In this document: one piece after another, positions 52,227 to 60,493 of the stretch
Layout: each line of letters starts with the position of its first letter
Numbering within the stretch: the first letter of the stretch is position 1
NCBI RefSeq assembly: GCF_003259255.1
Contig: NZ_QGOL01000002.1
Coordinates: 558,001-622,000, forward strand
Direction: 5' to 3'
Length of the DNA: 64,000 bases
Origin: Algoriphagus litoralis
GTDB taxonomy: Bacteria > Bacteroidota > Bacteroidia > Cytophagales > Cyclobacteriaceae
Program-made: the position numbers and the translations under genes
The notes under the pieces: generated by a model
Told to the model about the DNA's origin: nothing
Databases searched by the model: none
The model's input: the letters and a program-made list of their open reading frames with translations, nothing else

Positions 52227-53255
52227 CTATAGCAGCGGCCTGAATTGACTCAGGAATCGCACGTCGTTTTCAGTAAACAGTCGCAAATCCTTGATCTGAT
52301 ATTTCAGCATCGCGATGCGCTCGATGCCCATTCCGAAGGCAAAACCCGTGTATTTTTTCGAGTCAATGCCACAGTTTTCCAAGACATTTGGATCCACCAT
52401 GCCACTTCCTCCGATCTCTACCCAACCGCTTCCTTTGCAGACATTGCAGCCTTTTCCTCCGCAGATCAAGCAAGAAATATCGATCTCCGCACTGGGTTCG
52501 GTGAAAGGGAAGAAAGAAGGTCGGAATCGCACTTTGGTCTCCTTGCCAAACATCTCCTTGGCAAAGTGGTACAGCGTGTTTTTCAAATCGGCAAAACCCA
52601 CATTTTCATCCACATAGAGTCCTTCCACTTGGTGGAAGATACAATGTGCACGGGCGGAAATCGCTTCATTCCGATAAACCCGTCCAGGAGAAAGCGTCCG
52701 AATCGGCGGTTTTTGGTTTTCCATTACCCGCACTTGTACCGATGAAGTGTGCGTACGAAGTGCGATATCTGGATTTTTCTCGATGAAAAAAGTATCCTGC
52801 ATTTCACGGGCGGGGTGATTTTCAGGGAAATTCAGCGCGGTGAAGTTGTGCCAATCGTCCTCGATCTCAGGACCTTCGGAAAGGTTGAAACCGATCCGCT
52901 CAAAGATCTCGATGATCCGCTGACGGGTCGCGGTAAGTGGATGAATTCCTCCCAAAGGATAATTTGACGGCGGCAAAGTCAGGTCGATATCCGCAGATTT
53001 CGACTTTTTATTGGATGAAGCCACCTTCTCGATCAGCTCCTGAAACTTCTCCTCAGCCAATTGCTTGACGCTGTTTACCACCTGACCGTAGGTACGCTTT
53101 TCCTCATTCGGAATCTGTCCCATCGCTGCAAAAAGCTCCCCAACGACACTTTTCTTGGAGATGAATTTCATCCGATAAGCCTCTAATTGGTCGGGAGTAT
53201 GCGCCACTGCTTCTGCTATGGCCGCTTTGATTGCTTCGATTTTCTCTTGGTACAT
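52227..53255 (-). CDS. pheS: Phenylalanine--tRNA ligase alpha subunit
   Basis: The catalytic subunit of the alpha2-beta2 enzyme that charges tRNA-Phe. At 342 residues it is full length. An N-terminal coiled-coil part precedes the class II core. Seen: GGIHPLTATRQRIIEIF, the PAREMQDTFF region (motif 2), HQVEGLYVDENV, VRFRPSFFPFTEPSAEID, and motif 3 AFGMGIERIAMLKY. The cysteine pairs in LICGGKGCNVCKGSGW suggest a small zinc-like loop. pheT is not in the window. Confidence 0.96.
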   Translation of the reverse strand: MYQEKIEAIKAAIAEAVAHTPDQLEAYRMKFISKKSVVGELFAAMGQIPNEEKRTYGQVVNSVKQLAEEKFQELIEKVASSNKKSKSADIDLTLPPSNYPLGGIHPLTATRQRIIEIFERIGFNLSEGPEIEDDWHNFTALNFPENHPAREMQDTFFIEKNPDIALRTHTSSVQVRVMENQKPPIRTLSPGRVYRNEAISARAHCIFHQVEGLYVDENVGFADLKNTLYHFAKEMFGKETKVRFRPSFFPFTEPSAEIDISCLICGGKGCNVCKGSGWVEIGGSGMVDPNVLENCGIDSKKYTGFAFGMGIERIAMLKYQIKDLRLFTENDVRFLSQFRPLL

Positions 53256-53276
53256 GACTGCAAATTATTCCAGCCA

Positions 53277-53309
53277 CAAAGCTATCAATTTTGAGCTTTT
53301 AGGCGCAAA
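53277..53309 (-). promoter_or_regulatory. Promoter of pheS
   Basis: Minus strand TAGCTTTG at 53284-53277 matches TAnnTTTG, with TTTG at 53309-53306 as -33 (21-base spacer). It lies 21 bases before the pheS start. Confidence 0.55.
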
Positions 53310-53344
53310 AGTCGTTGGGGAAACTGAGAAATCGTTTTTTAATT

Positions 53345-53491
53345 ATGTCACCCCTTGCGGGGTTTAAATGAATGTGTAGCCGATCTATTCTATAATAATT
53401 TCAGCCATTCTGGCTTTATAATCCCGAAGGGATGACAGGATTATAGTTTGAATGTGCCTTTTATGCAATGCCAACCCCAACAGGGTGACAT
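53345..53491. repeat. 147-bp repeat-like element with terminal inverted repeats and internal hairpins
   Basis: The ends are inverted copies: ATGTCACCCCTTGCGGGGTT on the left and AACCCCAACAGGGTGACAT on the right, each also a small hairpin. Inside are TATAATCC / GGATTATA around ATCCCGAAGGGAT, and AGCCA / TGGCT. The gap of 385 bp between pheS and the fasciclin gene holds no gene; a 62-codon reading that starts within the right part (53448-53636) looks spurious. The layout resembles a small non-coding mobile repeat (REP/MITE-like). Confidence 0.6.
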
Positions 53492-53640
53492 CATTTTTTT
53501 GAAGAGTTTAAAAGTGATTTTCCTTCGGATCAACCTTTGCCTTTTACAAATTCCAAAAAAAAATCTTTGGGAACCGATCCAAGCCCGAAATCAGCCTCGT
53601 AAGTGCATCCATATCAGAAAAAAACCAAAACAATAAAAAC

Positions 53641-54201
53641 ATGAACAAATTATTCAAAATGGCTTTCGCAGCCTTCGTATTTCTTTCAGCTAATGCTGCT
53701 TTTGGTCAAATGGAAAAAACAGTGGAAGTAGGAGGAGCACCGATGTATCCTTCCAAAAACATCGTGGAAAATGCGGTAAACTCTGCCGATCACACGACAC
53801 TGGTAGCAGCGGTAAAGGCCGCAGGTTTGGTAGAAACACTTCAAGGAGCTGGCCCTTTCACAGTTTTCGCTCCAGATAATGCAGCTTTTGCAAAACTTCC
53901 TGCCGGAACGGTAGAGACGCTTTTAAAGCCTGAGAACAAAGCACAATTGCAAGCAGTCTTGACTTACCATGTGGTAGCTGGTAAAATGGGTTCCAAAGAA
54001 ATCGCAGCTGCAATCAAAGCCGGAAACGGCAAAGCAACGTTGACGACGGTACAAGGCGGAACTATCACGGCTTGGATGAAAGGGAAAGACCTCTACATCA
54101 CCGATGCAAACGGTGGACAGTCTAAAGTGACGATTGCCGACGTATGGCAGTCCAATGGAGTGATCCATTCCGTGGATACCGTGGTACTTCCAAAGATGTA
54201 A
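53641..54201 (+). CDS. Secreted fasciclin (FAS1) domain protein
   Basis: A 186-residue secreted protein: signal peptide ending at AAFGQ, a short linker, then one FAS1 domain. Seen: FTVFAPDNAAFAKLP, VLTYHVVAGKM and NGVIHSVDTVVLPKM, the H1 and H2 family motifs. FAS1 domains mediate adhesion between cells or to surfaces. It is a single gene with a strong terminator and follows a repeat element. Confidence 0.92.
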   Translation: MNKLFKMAFAAFVFLSANAAFGQMEKTVEVGGAPMYPSKNIVENAVNSADHTTLVAAVKAAGLVETLQGAGPFTVFAPDNAAFAKLPAGTVETLLKPENKAQLQAVLTYHVVAGKMGSKEIAAAIKAGNGKATLTTVQGGTITAWMKGKDLYITDANGGQSKVTIADVWQSNGVIHSVDTVVLPKM

Positions 54202-54225
54202 TCTGAAAAGCAATCCTTAAAATGA

Positions 54226-54261
54226 AAAATCCCCGCTTGAATTCGTTCAAGCGGGGATTTT
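54226..54261. terminator. Bidirectional terminator with TTCG loop
   Basis: A perfect 16-bp stem (AAAATCCCCGCTTGAA / TTCAAGCGGGGATTTT) closed by the stable tetraloop TTCG. It lies between the fasciclin gene and the convergent orphan gene. Confidence 0.9.
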
Positions 54262-54270
54262 AGCATAGAG

Positions 54271-54831
54271 TTAATCATGAAATTCTAATTCTTGGCGATG
54301 AATTTCGCTCCAAGATTCCTCGTTCCATTCATAGAGAATTGCAGTCAAAGTAGTAAGAACTGCATTGTTGCTAGTTGACCGAATTATTAAAAATCCAATT
54401 GTTTTGTTTTTGCCATTAAGAATTACCGGATTTGAAATCTTGACACTGTAATATTTTTTGGATTTTGAAGGGTATTTTCGAATGGTTTTTGATTTGCAAG
54501 AAGAAGGAATCTGATTAATCTCTTCTAACATAATTTGATTATTAATCACTTCAAAATCTACCTCTTCTCCCATTAAATCAGCGAAGTTTTTAGCAATTAA
54601 ATTCCCGTTTTTTATAATCGGAAACAAAACGGATTCAAATTCTTTACCATCCTCAATTTCATCAGAAACAGAAAAGGTCCGGTTCAAAACTTGATATTGA
54701 CTCGATCCAAGTTTTTTACAAAAACCATTAATTAACCCTTCTTTGCTTTGGCAAAAAACATAGTCAATTTTAATTAATATCATTCCAACAAGTAGAAGTA
54801 AAACGGGCTTGACCTTTTGCATTTGAGTCAA
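54271..54831 (-). CDS. Orphan secreted protein
   Basis: A 186-residue protein I do not recognise. It has a hydrophobic N-terminus (PVLLLLVGMILIKIDYVFC) that could be a signal peptide or a lipobox-like end at Cys. The mature part is beta-rich, with several Cys. The gene is visibly more AT-rich than its neighbours and stands alone between two terminators. This may point to recent acquisition. No motif of known function is seen. Confidence 0.6.
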   Translation of the reverse strand: MTQMQKVKPVLLLLVGMILIKIDYVFCQSKEGLINGFCKKLGSSQYQVLNRTFSVSDEIEDGKEFESVLFPIIKNGNLIAKNFADLMGEEVDFEVINNQIMLEEINQIPSSCKSKTIRKYPSKSKKYYSVKISNPVILNGKNKTIGFLIIRSTSNNAVLTTLTAILYEWNEESWSEIHRQELEFHD

Positions 54832-54921
54832 ATTAGAATTGTGAAAGAATAAATATTAATTTCCAAACGGCTTTTTTAAATATTCATATTCTTTGAAATT
54901 GAAACTACAATTTTTTCACAT

Positions 54922-54950
54922 AAAAAAGCCCAAATCTTTCGACTTGGGCT
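54922..54950 (-). terminator. Probable terminator of the TonB-dependent receptor gene
   Basis: A 7-bp stem (AGCCCAA / TTGGGCT) with a 10-base loop, flanked on the minus-strand exit side by five or six T. It is about 60 bp after the stop codon. Confidence 0.6.
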
Positions 54951-55008
54951 CGTTTTAGCTTTCTCACTTTAGCCTACCTACGACAGGTAAACCTTCTGAC
55001 TTTCACTT

Positions 55009-57891
55009 TTACCAAGTTCTCGTCCCTCCGGGTCTTCCCATCTGCCAAGGTTGCTGTGGCTGTGCTTCCGGCTGCTTGAAGTTGCCGATGATGTAGGTGA
55101 AGGTCAGCATCGCATAGCGGGTGAGTACATTGGTGAATACATCGGTTACCGCCACATCGGAGATCGTTCGTGTGACGCTATTGTTTTGATTCAGCAAATC
55201 AAAAACGACTACTTTCAATTCAGCCTTGTTGTTTTTAGCGAAGCGATAGCCTCCTTCAATATTCCAAAGCCAGAAGTTCTGATCAAACCCTTCGGAAAGT
55301 CCTGTGTACAGCGTGTGATTCAGGTTATTTCCGATGAATAGCTTTCCATTATTTGGAGAAAAGTAGAGACGGATATTCGATTCCTGTTGGTAATAGTTGT
55401 TGTCCAGGTTTTGCTGCAAGCTGGAATTCACAATCGTATAAGTTCCGGTACTGCTCAGGGTGAAGTCAAAATTCTTGCTGATGTTGCTGCTGAACGTCAA
55501 TCCCTGACTTAATCCCAAGTTGTCATTCAGGTTGGTTTCTCCATTGATGATTCCGGGAATCCGGTTGAAACTGACTCGGGTGTTGGTATTGAATTGGGTT
55601 TTGATCTTTTTGATCGGCGCACCATAGGTCAGGAAAAAGGTCGTGCGGAAGTTGCCGTCCAAATTGACTGGTTGGGTGATCTGTCCTCCCGGACGCAGGA
55701 GAACTTCACCATTGATCAAGGTATCCTGAGCGGTGATGAAGGTATTCGTTCCGATGTAATTGCTCGTCCCGGAGTAATTGAAAAACATAAACAGCGTATG
55801 GGATTTCTCCAGGTTTACTTTGCTGATATTGGCAAAGATGTTATGGTTATAGCTCTGTCCCAGCGATGGATTACCCACGCTCATGTTCAGCGGGTTTTGG
55901 TTATCAATGACATTTTGTAGCTGGTTGACGCTAGGTTCATCTGTACCTGTTCGGTATCGAATTCGATACGAAATTCCTTTTGGTTGATTTCGATAATTGA
56001 TATTGGCGCTGGGCAGGATGTTATTGAAGTCCCGCTTGAAATCTCCCGGAATCGGGAAAAAGGCAGTGTTGTCCAATCTGGCGTTTTGGTAATCCAAGTT
56101 GAGGTTTAGACTTAGTCCCTTGTTGTTGTAAGCATATCCTGACCGGAGACGCTGCGTGATAAATTTATTATCAAACTCATTGCTCAAAGCAGTATCTAGG
56201 ACAGGTCTCCGCTCATCGTCTAGGATAAAGGTTTTTTGATCTGCCGTTGATTTGTTGTTTCCGATTTGGTAGCCGAGTGTACCGATGGATTTTTCACCCA
56301 GAGGTTCAGTCAAGGTCATATTGACCCGGTAGTTAAATCCGCTGGACAGCGCTTCTGTTTCCTGAAGTGTCGTGTCCAAGAGAAGTCTGTTGAAGTCTCG
56401 ACTTGCAGCCAGTAGATCGGAAATTTGGTCCCGATTGTTCCATGATGTGGAAATATCGGTGGAAAGCGTTCGTCCTTTTTTCTCAAACTTGTATCGATAG
56501 GTGATATTGTTTGAAATGTTGAGGGCTTTGGTTTCAGCATTGGAAATAGACCGAAGCGCACTGAGGGAATCACCAGTACTAGCCAAGGTCAAGGCGTCTC
56601 GATCGCTGAAAACTGTGTTTTCCTGAAAGGATATCGAAGGCACTACAATGATGGAGTTTTTCTCATTTAAGTCTGCCTCCAATCGCCCATTAAATCGGTG
56701 ATTGAAATTGTCGACGGTGTTAATCAGGCTTTCCTGATAGAATTGTCGCAGATCTTCATTGACTACAGTTTCCCGATTGGTGGTCTGAAGTAGGGAATTG
56801 GTGCTGTTGTTGAAAAAGTAGCTACCTGAGAAGTTTACTTTTTTGCCCCATTTGTCCGAATAATTTAGGCCTATGGAATTGGTATTCACGATTCCTCCGG
56901 AGTTTCCCACAAAGAAATTGTTGTTACCGCCTCCGCCAAAGCCGCCACCTCCGCCACCGGGTCTGCCGCCTCTACCTCCTCCGCCACCGGATGCATTGGC
57001 AGTGACACCTGCCAGGTCCTGGCTGGAGAAATTCTGTTGGTTGATGTTATTGAACAAGCCAAGAATTGAAATCCGCTGATCCCCCTTAAACAAGTTGACA
57101 CTGCCTCCCGCCGTATAGCGATCGTCCGTGCCATATCCGGCATAGGCTCTTCCAAACTGTCCGTTTTTCCTGTCCTCCCGCAAAATGATGTTGATCGTTT
57201 TGGTGTAATTCCCATCGTCGAATCCAGTCAATCGGCTTTGATCCGACCGCTGATCCAATACTTCCACCCGATCGATCGCATCTGCAGGGAGATTTCGCAG
57301 GGCAATGTTGGGGTCACTTCCAAAAAACTCTCTTCCGTCTACCAGGATTCGCTGCACTTGTTCTCCTTGGGCTTGAACCTGACCGTTTTGCATGGTAATA
57401 CCTGGCATTTTTCGGATCAAATCCTCCGCCTGGGCATTTTCTTGGGTTTTAAAGGCGTTGGCATTGAAGGAAGTCGTATCGCCTTTTACTTCCCCTACCG
57501 GCACTTGCCCTTCGATCAGAACCTCGCCCAGTACTTTGGTGTCTTCGAGTAGGATTAATTCTCCGAGATCAAGCGGCTGACGAAATTGGTGAGTAATGGA
57601 TATTGTCTTATAGCCGATGAAGGTAATTTCTACCTTGACAGACGGGATGTTTGGTCTGAGGATTTCAAATCTTCCCTCTGCTCCGGTGACTGTACCCAGA
57701 AGAAGGGAATCAGTCACGGTTTTGATCAGCACATTCGCCCCTATCATTGGGGTTTTGGCCACGCCATCGGTTACTTTTCCGGAGAGTTTTCGCTCTTGCT
57801 GATTGGCAGGGCCTGCAGGCCTTTGGCCTAGGGCCAGATTACTGATTAAAAGGCTGAAAATCAGTAAAAAAAACAGGGTAAAATTTTTCAT
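55009..57891 (-). CDS. TonB-dependent outer membrane beta-barrel protein with glycine-rich insert
   Basis: A 960-residue outer-membrane protein: signal peptide (ending ALGQ), a carboxypeptidase-regulatory-like domain (KVTDGVAKTPMIGANVLIK), a plug (DLIRKMPGITMQNGQVQAQG, VLDQRSDQSRLTGF) and a large barrel of the OMP_b-brl type. It lacks the SusC signature and a SusD partner. A run of about 30 residues near position 300 is almost only Gly and Arg (GGGGGRGGRPGG). It is downstream of ytxJ on the same strand. The cargo is unknown; relatives are often called TonB-dependent receptors or transporters. Confidence 0.87.
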   Translation of the reverse strand: MKNFTLFFLLIFSLLISNLALGQRPAGPANQQERKLSGKVTDGVAKTPMIGANVLIKTVTDSLLLGTVTGAEGRFEILRPNIPSVKVEITFIGYKTISITHQFRQPLDLGELILLEDTKVLGEVLIEGQVPVGEVKGDTTSFNANAFKTQENAQAEDLIRKMPGITMQNGQVQAQGEQVQRILVDGREFFGSDPNIALRNLPADAIDRVEVLDQRSDQSRLTGFDDGNYTKTINIILREDRKNGQFGRAYAGYGTDDRYTAGGSVNLFKGDQRISILGLFNNINQQNFSSQDLAGVTANASGGGGGRGGRPGGGGGGFGGGGNNNFFVGNSGGIVNTNSIGLNYSDKWGKKVNFSGSYFFNNSTNSLLQTTNRETVVNEDLRQFYQESLINTVDNFNHRFNGRLEADLNEKNSIIVVPSISFQENTVFSDRDALTLASTGDSLSALRSISNAETKALNISNNITYRYKFEKKGRTLSTDISTSWNNRDQISDLLAASRDFNRLLLDTTLQETEALSSGFNYRVNMTLTEPLGEKSIGTLGYQIGNNKSTADQKTFILDDERRPVLDTALSNEFDNKFITQRLRSGYAYNNKGLSLNLNLDYQNARLDNTAFFPIPGDFKRDFNNILPSANINYRNQPKGISYRIRYRTGTDEPSVNQLQNVIDNQNPLNMSVGNPSLGQSYNHNIFANISKVNLEKSHTLFMFFNYSGTSNYIGTNTFITAQDTLINGEVLLRPGGQITQPVNLDGNFRTTFFLTYGAPIKKIKTQFNTNTRVSFNRIPGIINGETNLNDNLGLSQGLTFSSNISKNFDFTLSSTGTYTIVNSSLQQNLDNNYYQQESNIRLYFSPNNGKLFIGNNLNHTLYTGLSEGFDQNFWLWNIEGGYRFAKNNKAELKVVVFDLLNQNNSVTRTISDVAVTDVFTNVLTRYAMLTFTYIIGNFKQPEAQPQQPWQMGRPGGTRTW

Positions 57892-57900
57892 ATCCGTTCA

Positions 57901-57925
57901 AAGTTCAGCTCTTTTGACTGAACTT
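57901..57925 (-). promoter_or_regulatory. Hairpin in the leader of the TonB-dependent receptor
   Basis: A perfect 8-bp stem (AAGTTCAG / CTGAACTT) with a 9-base loop, starting 10 bases before the ATG. Without a T tract it is not a terminator. It could shield the start of translation, which is inference. Confidence 0.4.
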
Positions 57926-58010
57926 GAAAGACAAAGGTTTAAGCGGTCTTGCCTAATAAATTAGAGCGGATTTTTAGCAGGATAAAAGGTAAAAAACGAC
58001 TTTAAAAAAT

Positions 58011-58346
58011 TTAAACCTGAGCCATAATTTCCTGATAGGAAATTCCATAGTGACTGGAGTCGTATACTGCTTTTCCGGCTTTGATCAGAAGTACCTGAGG
58101 AGATTCATGGGGAATTCCAAACTCTCGTTCGACCTGATCAGACAAGGATCGGTGGGCGATCAGGTCCAGATAAAATGGCGTAATTTTCTCCTCATCGCCT
58201 GTTTTCCAATTGCGAATAAGCCGATCCAAAGACATACTGCTGATCGAACAGCGGGTGCTGTGTTTAAAAATCAACACTGGTTTATCGCTACTCATCTGCT
58301 TGAGGGCGTCGATTTGGGAAGATGAAGTCAATTTATTCCAGTTCAT
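58011..58346 (-). CDS. ytxJ: Bacillithiol system redox-active protein YtxJ
   Basis: A 111-residue thioredoxin-fold protein of the YtxJ family (DUF2847), linked to bacillithiol. The single active Cys33 lies in FKHSTRCSISSMS, where the second Cys of thioredoxin is Ser, as expected for a monothiol protein. FYLDLIAHRSLSD and HESPQVLLIKAGKAVYDSSH are typical of the family. Members are thought to remove bacillithiol from proteins. No other bacillithiol gene is near. Confidence 0.9.
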   Translation of the reverse strand: MNWNKLTSSSQIDALKQMSSDKPVLIFKHSTRCSISSMSLDRLIRNWKTGDEEKITPFYLDLIAHRSLSDQVEREFGIPHESPQVLLIKAGKAVYDSSHYGISYQEIMAQV

Positions 58347-58359
58347 GTCGTTGATTGTT

Positions 58360-58367
58360 TACTTTTG
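58360..58367 (+). promoter_or_regulatory. Bacteroidota-type -7 element before the DUF4403 gene
   Basis: TACTTTTG fits TAnnTTTG and lies 53 bases before the ATG at 58421. The -33 element is not clear. Confidence 0.45.
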
Positions 58368-58420
58368 GGGCAATTGTTGCAAGAGCTAAATAGTTCCTTT
58401 TCGAAAACGAAAATACCGCA

Positions 58421-59821
58421 ATGAAAATAATTAGAAGCACCTTGTTTGAAACTATCGGGAGGATGATTTTTCTGTCCTTGATTTTTACAAGTGCCTGCAA
58501 AAGCTTAAATCCGGCTTTGACGCCGGACCTTCCACCTGTACCCCAGGCTTATTCTAGGGTGAATGTCCCTGTCCAAATTCCTTTGGGCACCATAGAAAAC
58601 CTGCTGAATCAACGGATTCCACCAGTGCTATTTGAAGAGAATGGCATGGATCTCGGTAATGGTGTCGTGGGGGATCTTATTTTTTCCAAAAATGGACTGA
58701 CGACCATCCAAGTGATAGATGAAGAAAAAATTCAGGTGGAATTACCGATTCGGGTGCGTGGTCAAGTAGGGCTCAAGCCCGGCGGACTCCGGAACCTGTT
58801 CCAGTCAAAAATTCCATTAGATCAGTCCTTTTCGCCTGTTTTTCAAATCAATCCGGAAATTACTGAAAATTGGTCTCTGGGGATCTCGGAATTTGAATTG
58901 CTGGATTTGGGTGGGAAAATGACCTTCAGTGTCTTGGGAATGGAATTGGATCTCAGCCAATTGATTGCGAAAGAGATTCAAGATTATGCCTCCAAAAACC
59001 TGACAGCAAAGCCCGATTTGGTCAGGTTGAAACCAAGCGTGGATCAATTGTGGAGTCAAGTGGGAAAACCTGTTTTGGTGGAGTTTGAAGGGAATAAAAT
59101 GGCCTTTTCCATTCAGCCAGATTCTGTTTTAGTAGCGGAAAGTTTCGGCGCTTCAGGGAATTATCAACTCAATCTGGGTATGAAAGGAAAAGTCAACACG
59201 CATCCGGCTGATGCAGTACCAAGCAGAGCCTTCCCCCTGCCCGGGCTGACCGAAAATACCAGCTCTGATAATTCCCTCGATATCAGGATTCCGATCAGTT
59301 TGACTTATGCTGAAATCGACCAACTTCTGAGTGAGAATTTTGAAAATCAGTCTATCCGAGTGAACAAGTCGACCATTTTCCGCCCGGGAAATTTCAAATC
59401 GAGGGCATTTGGTGAAAAGCTCGGAATCAGCATGGATTTTCATGCAGAACAGAGCAATGGCAAAGCGATTGATGGTGAGTTGTTTTTGGTAGGAAAGCCA
59501 GGCTATGACAACGAAAATCAAGTTTTAATCTTCGATCAGGTCAATTTCAATCTGGAGAGCGATAGTAAAAAAGCAAAAACCGCTGCGACGCTGAAAAAAA
59601 GAAAAATTATCCGACAGCTCAATCAGAAACTTCGGTTTCCCATGGCCGAGGTACTCGAAAGTAGTCTAGGTGGTATTCGCGAACGACTGGCTTTTGATAC
59701 GCCTTTTGCTGATTTAAAAATAGTCGATTTGGAAATCTACCCAGACGGATTTTACCCCACGGCTACGGGCTTGGAAATCCAGCTGAAGGCTACTGGGAAA
59801 GTAGATGTCCGCTGGAAGTAA
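58421..59821 (+). CDS. DUF4403 family lipoprotein
   Basis: A 466-residue exported lipoprotein; the signal ends at FTSAC. The family pattern is seen at the N-terminus (YSRVNVPVQIPLGTIENLLN) and again near residue 285 (DIRIPISLTYAEIDQLLSENF), which suggests a duplicated lipid-binding-like fold. DUF4403 proteins have no established function; a role in moving lipids through the periplasm is only a guess from the predicted fold. Its stop codon touches the stop of the convergent exonuclease gene. Confidence 0.85.
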   Translation: MKIIRSTLFETIGRMIFLSLIFTSACKSLNPALTPDLPPVPQAYSRVNVPVQIPLGTIENLLNQRIPPVLFEENGMDLGNGVVGDLIFSKNGLTTIQVIDEEKIQVELPIRVRGQVGLKPGGLRNLFQSKIPLDQSFSPVFQINPEITENWSLGISEFELLDLGGKMTFSVLGMELDLSQLIAKEIQDYASKNLTAKPDLVRLKPSVDQLWSQVGKPVLVEFEGNKMAFSIQPDSVLVAESFGASGNYQLNLGMKGKVNTHPADAVPSRAFPLPGLTENTSSDNSLDIRIPISLTYAEIDQLLSENFENQSIRVNKSTIFRPGNFKSRAFGEKLGISMDFHAEQSNGKAIDGELFLVGKPGYDNENQVLIFDQVNFNLESDSKKAKTAATLKKRKIIRQLNQKLRFPMAEVLESSLGGIRERLAFDTPFADLKIVDLEIYPDGFYPTATGLEIQLKATGKVDVRWK

Positions 59822-60493
59822 TCATCGAAGTAATTCTTTGTACGTGCGAATTCCCTTTTTTTCTGCCAATCTCAACAGTTTCAAAAATAATTGTGCTGTC
59901 AAAAAAGCGTCCCCCGCAGCAGTGTGTCTGTCCTCCAGTTCTATTCCAAAGCGTATGCAAAGTTCATCCAGACTGTAGGCACCCATTGGAATTCGGCTTA
60001 GGTCAGCCTGAGGACCATGTTCTAATCTTACCGCAAAATTCAAGGTGTCGATGACAGGATTTGGCATTTGAGCGATACCGAATGGCCTTACTATTTTGCC
60101 GATCATTTCCAAGTCAAAGCCAATATGGTGACCTACCAAGACGGAATCACCCAAGTAGGGCAGGAGCAATTTGACGAATTCTTCCTCGGAGATTTGGTCA
60201 ATAATGTCTATTAATCCATGGATTTGGGCAGCTTTTCCGGGGATGATCCCAGACTTGGGATACCATTCCACTGCTGTCGGAACTTGGATTTTCATCGATT
60301 CCACCTTCACCGCTCCAAAAGAAAGAATCGAATCCTTTGCCGGATCCAGCCCGGTCGTCTCTGTGTCCAAGACGGTGAATTTCAGCTGGCTAATGGACCG
60401 AATTCCGGGAATGGGTGTTTCATTCCCTGCCAAAAAATCCCGAACGAAATCCAGTCGCTCCTTCTTTGGTTTCCAAAATTCCCACCAACTCAT
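59822..60493 (-). CDS. DnaQ-like 3'-5' exonuclease
   Basis: A 223-residue DEDDh exonuclease similar to the epsilon subunit of DNA polymerase III. Exo I is DTETTG (Asp43, Glu45), exo II is VGHHIGFDLEMI, and exo III is DRHTAAGDAFLTAQLF with His and Asp. It overlaps the cNMP/CBS gene by 4 bp and follows it in the same operon. In this context it is unlikely to be the replicative proofreader; the linkage to acs and DUF294 proteins is widespread, though its meaning is unclear. Confidence 0.88.
   Translation of the reverse strand: MSWWEFWKPKKERLDFVRDFLAGNETPIPGIRSISQLKFTVLDTETTGLDPAKDSILSFGAVKVESMKIQVPTAVEWYPKSGIIPGKAAQIHGLIDIIDQISEEEFVKLLLPYLGDSVLVGHHIGFDLEMIGKIVRPFGIAQMPNPVIDTLNFAVRLEHGPQADLSRIPMGAYSLDELCIRFGIELEDRHTAAGDAFLTAQLFLKLLRLAEKKGIRTYKELLR

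Noticed and set aside
53448..53636. Small reading frame of 62 codons before the fasciclin gene
   Set aside because: It starts inside the inverted-repeat element, contains its hairpin arm as codons, and has no promoter or protein-like composition.
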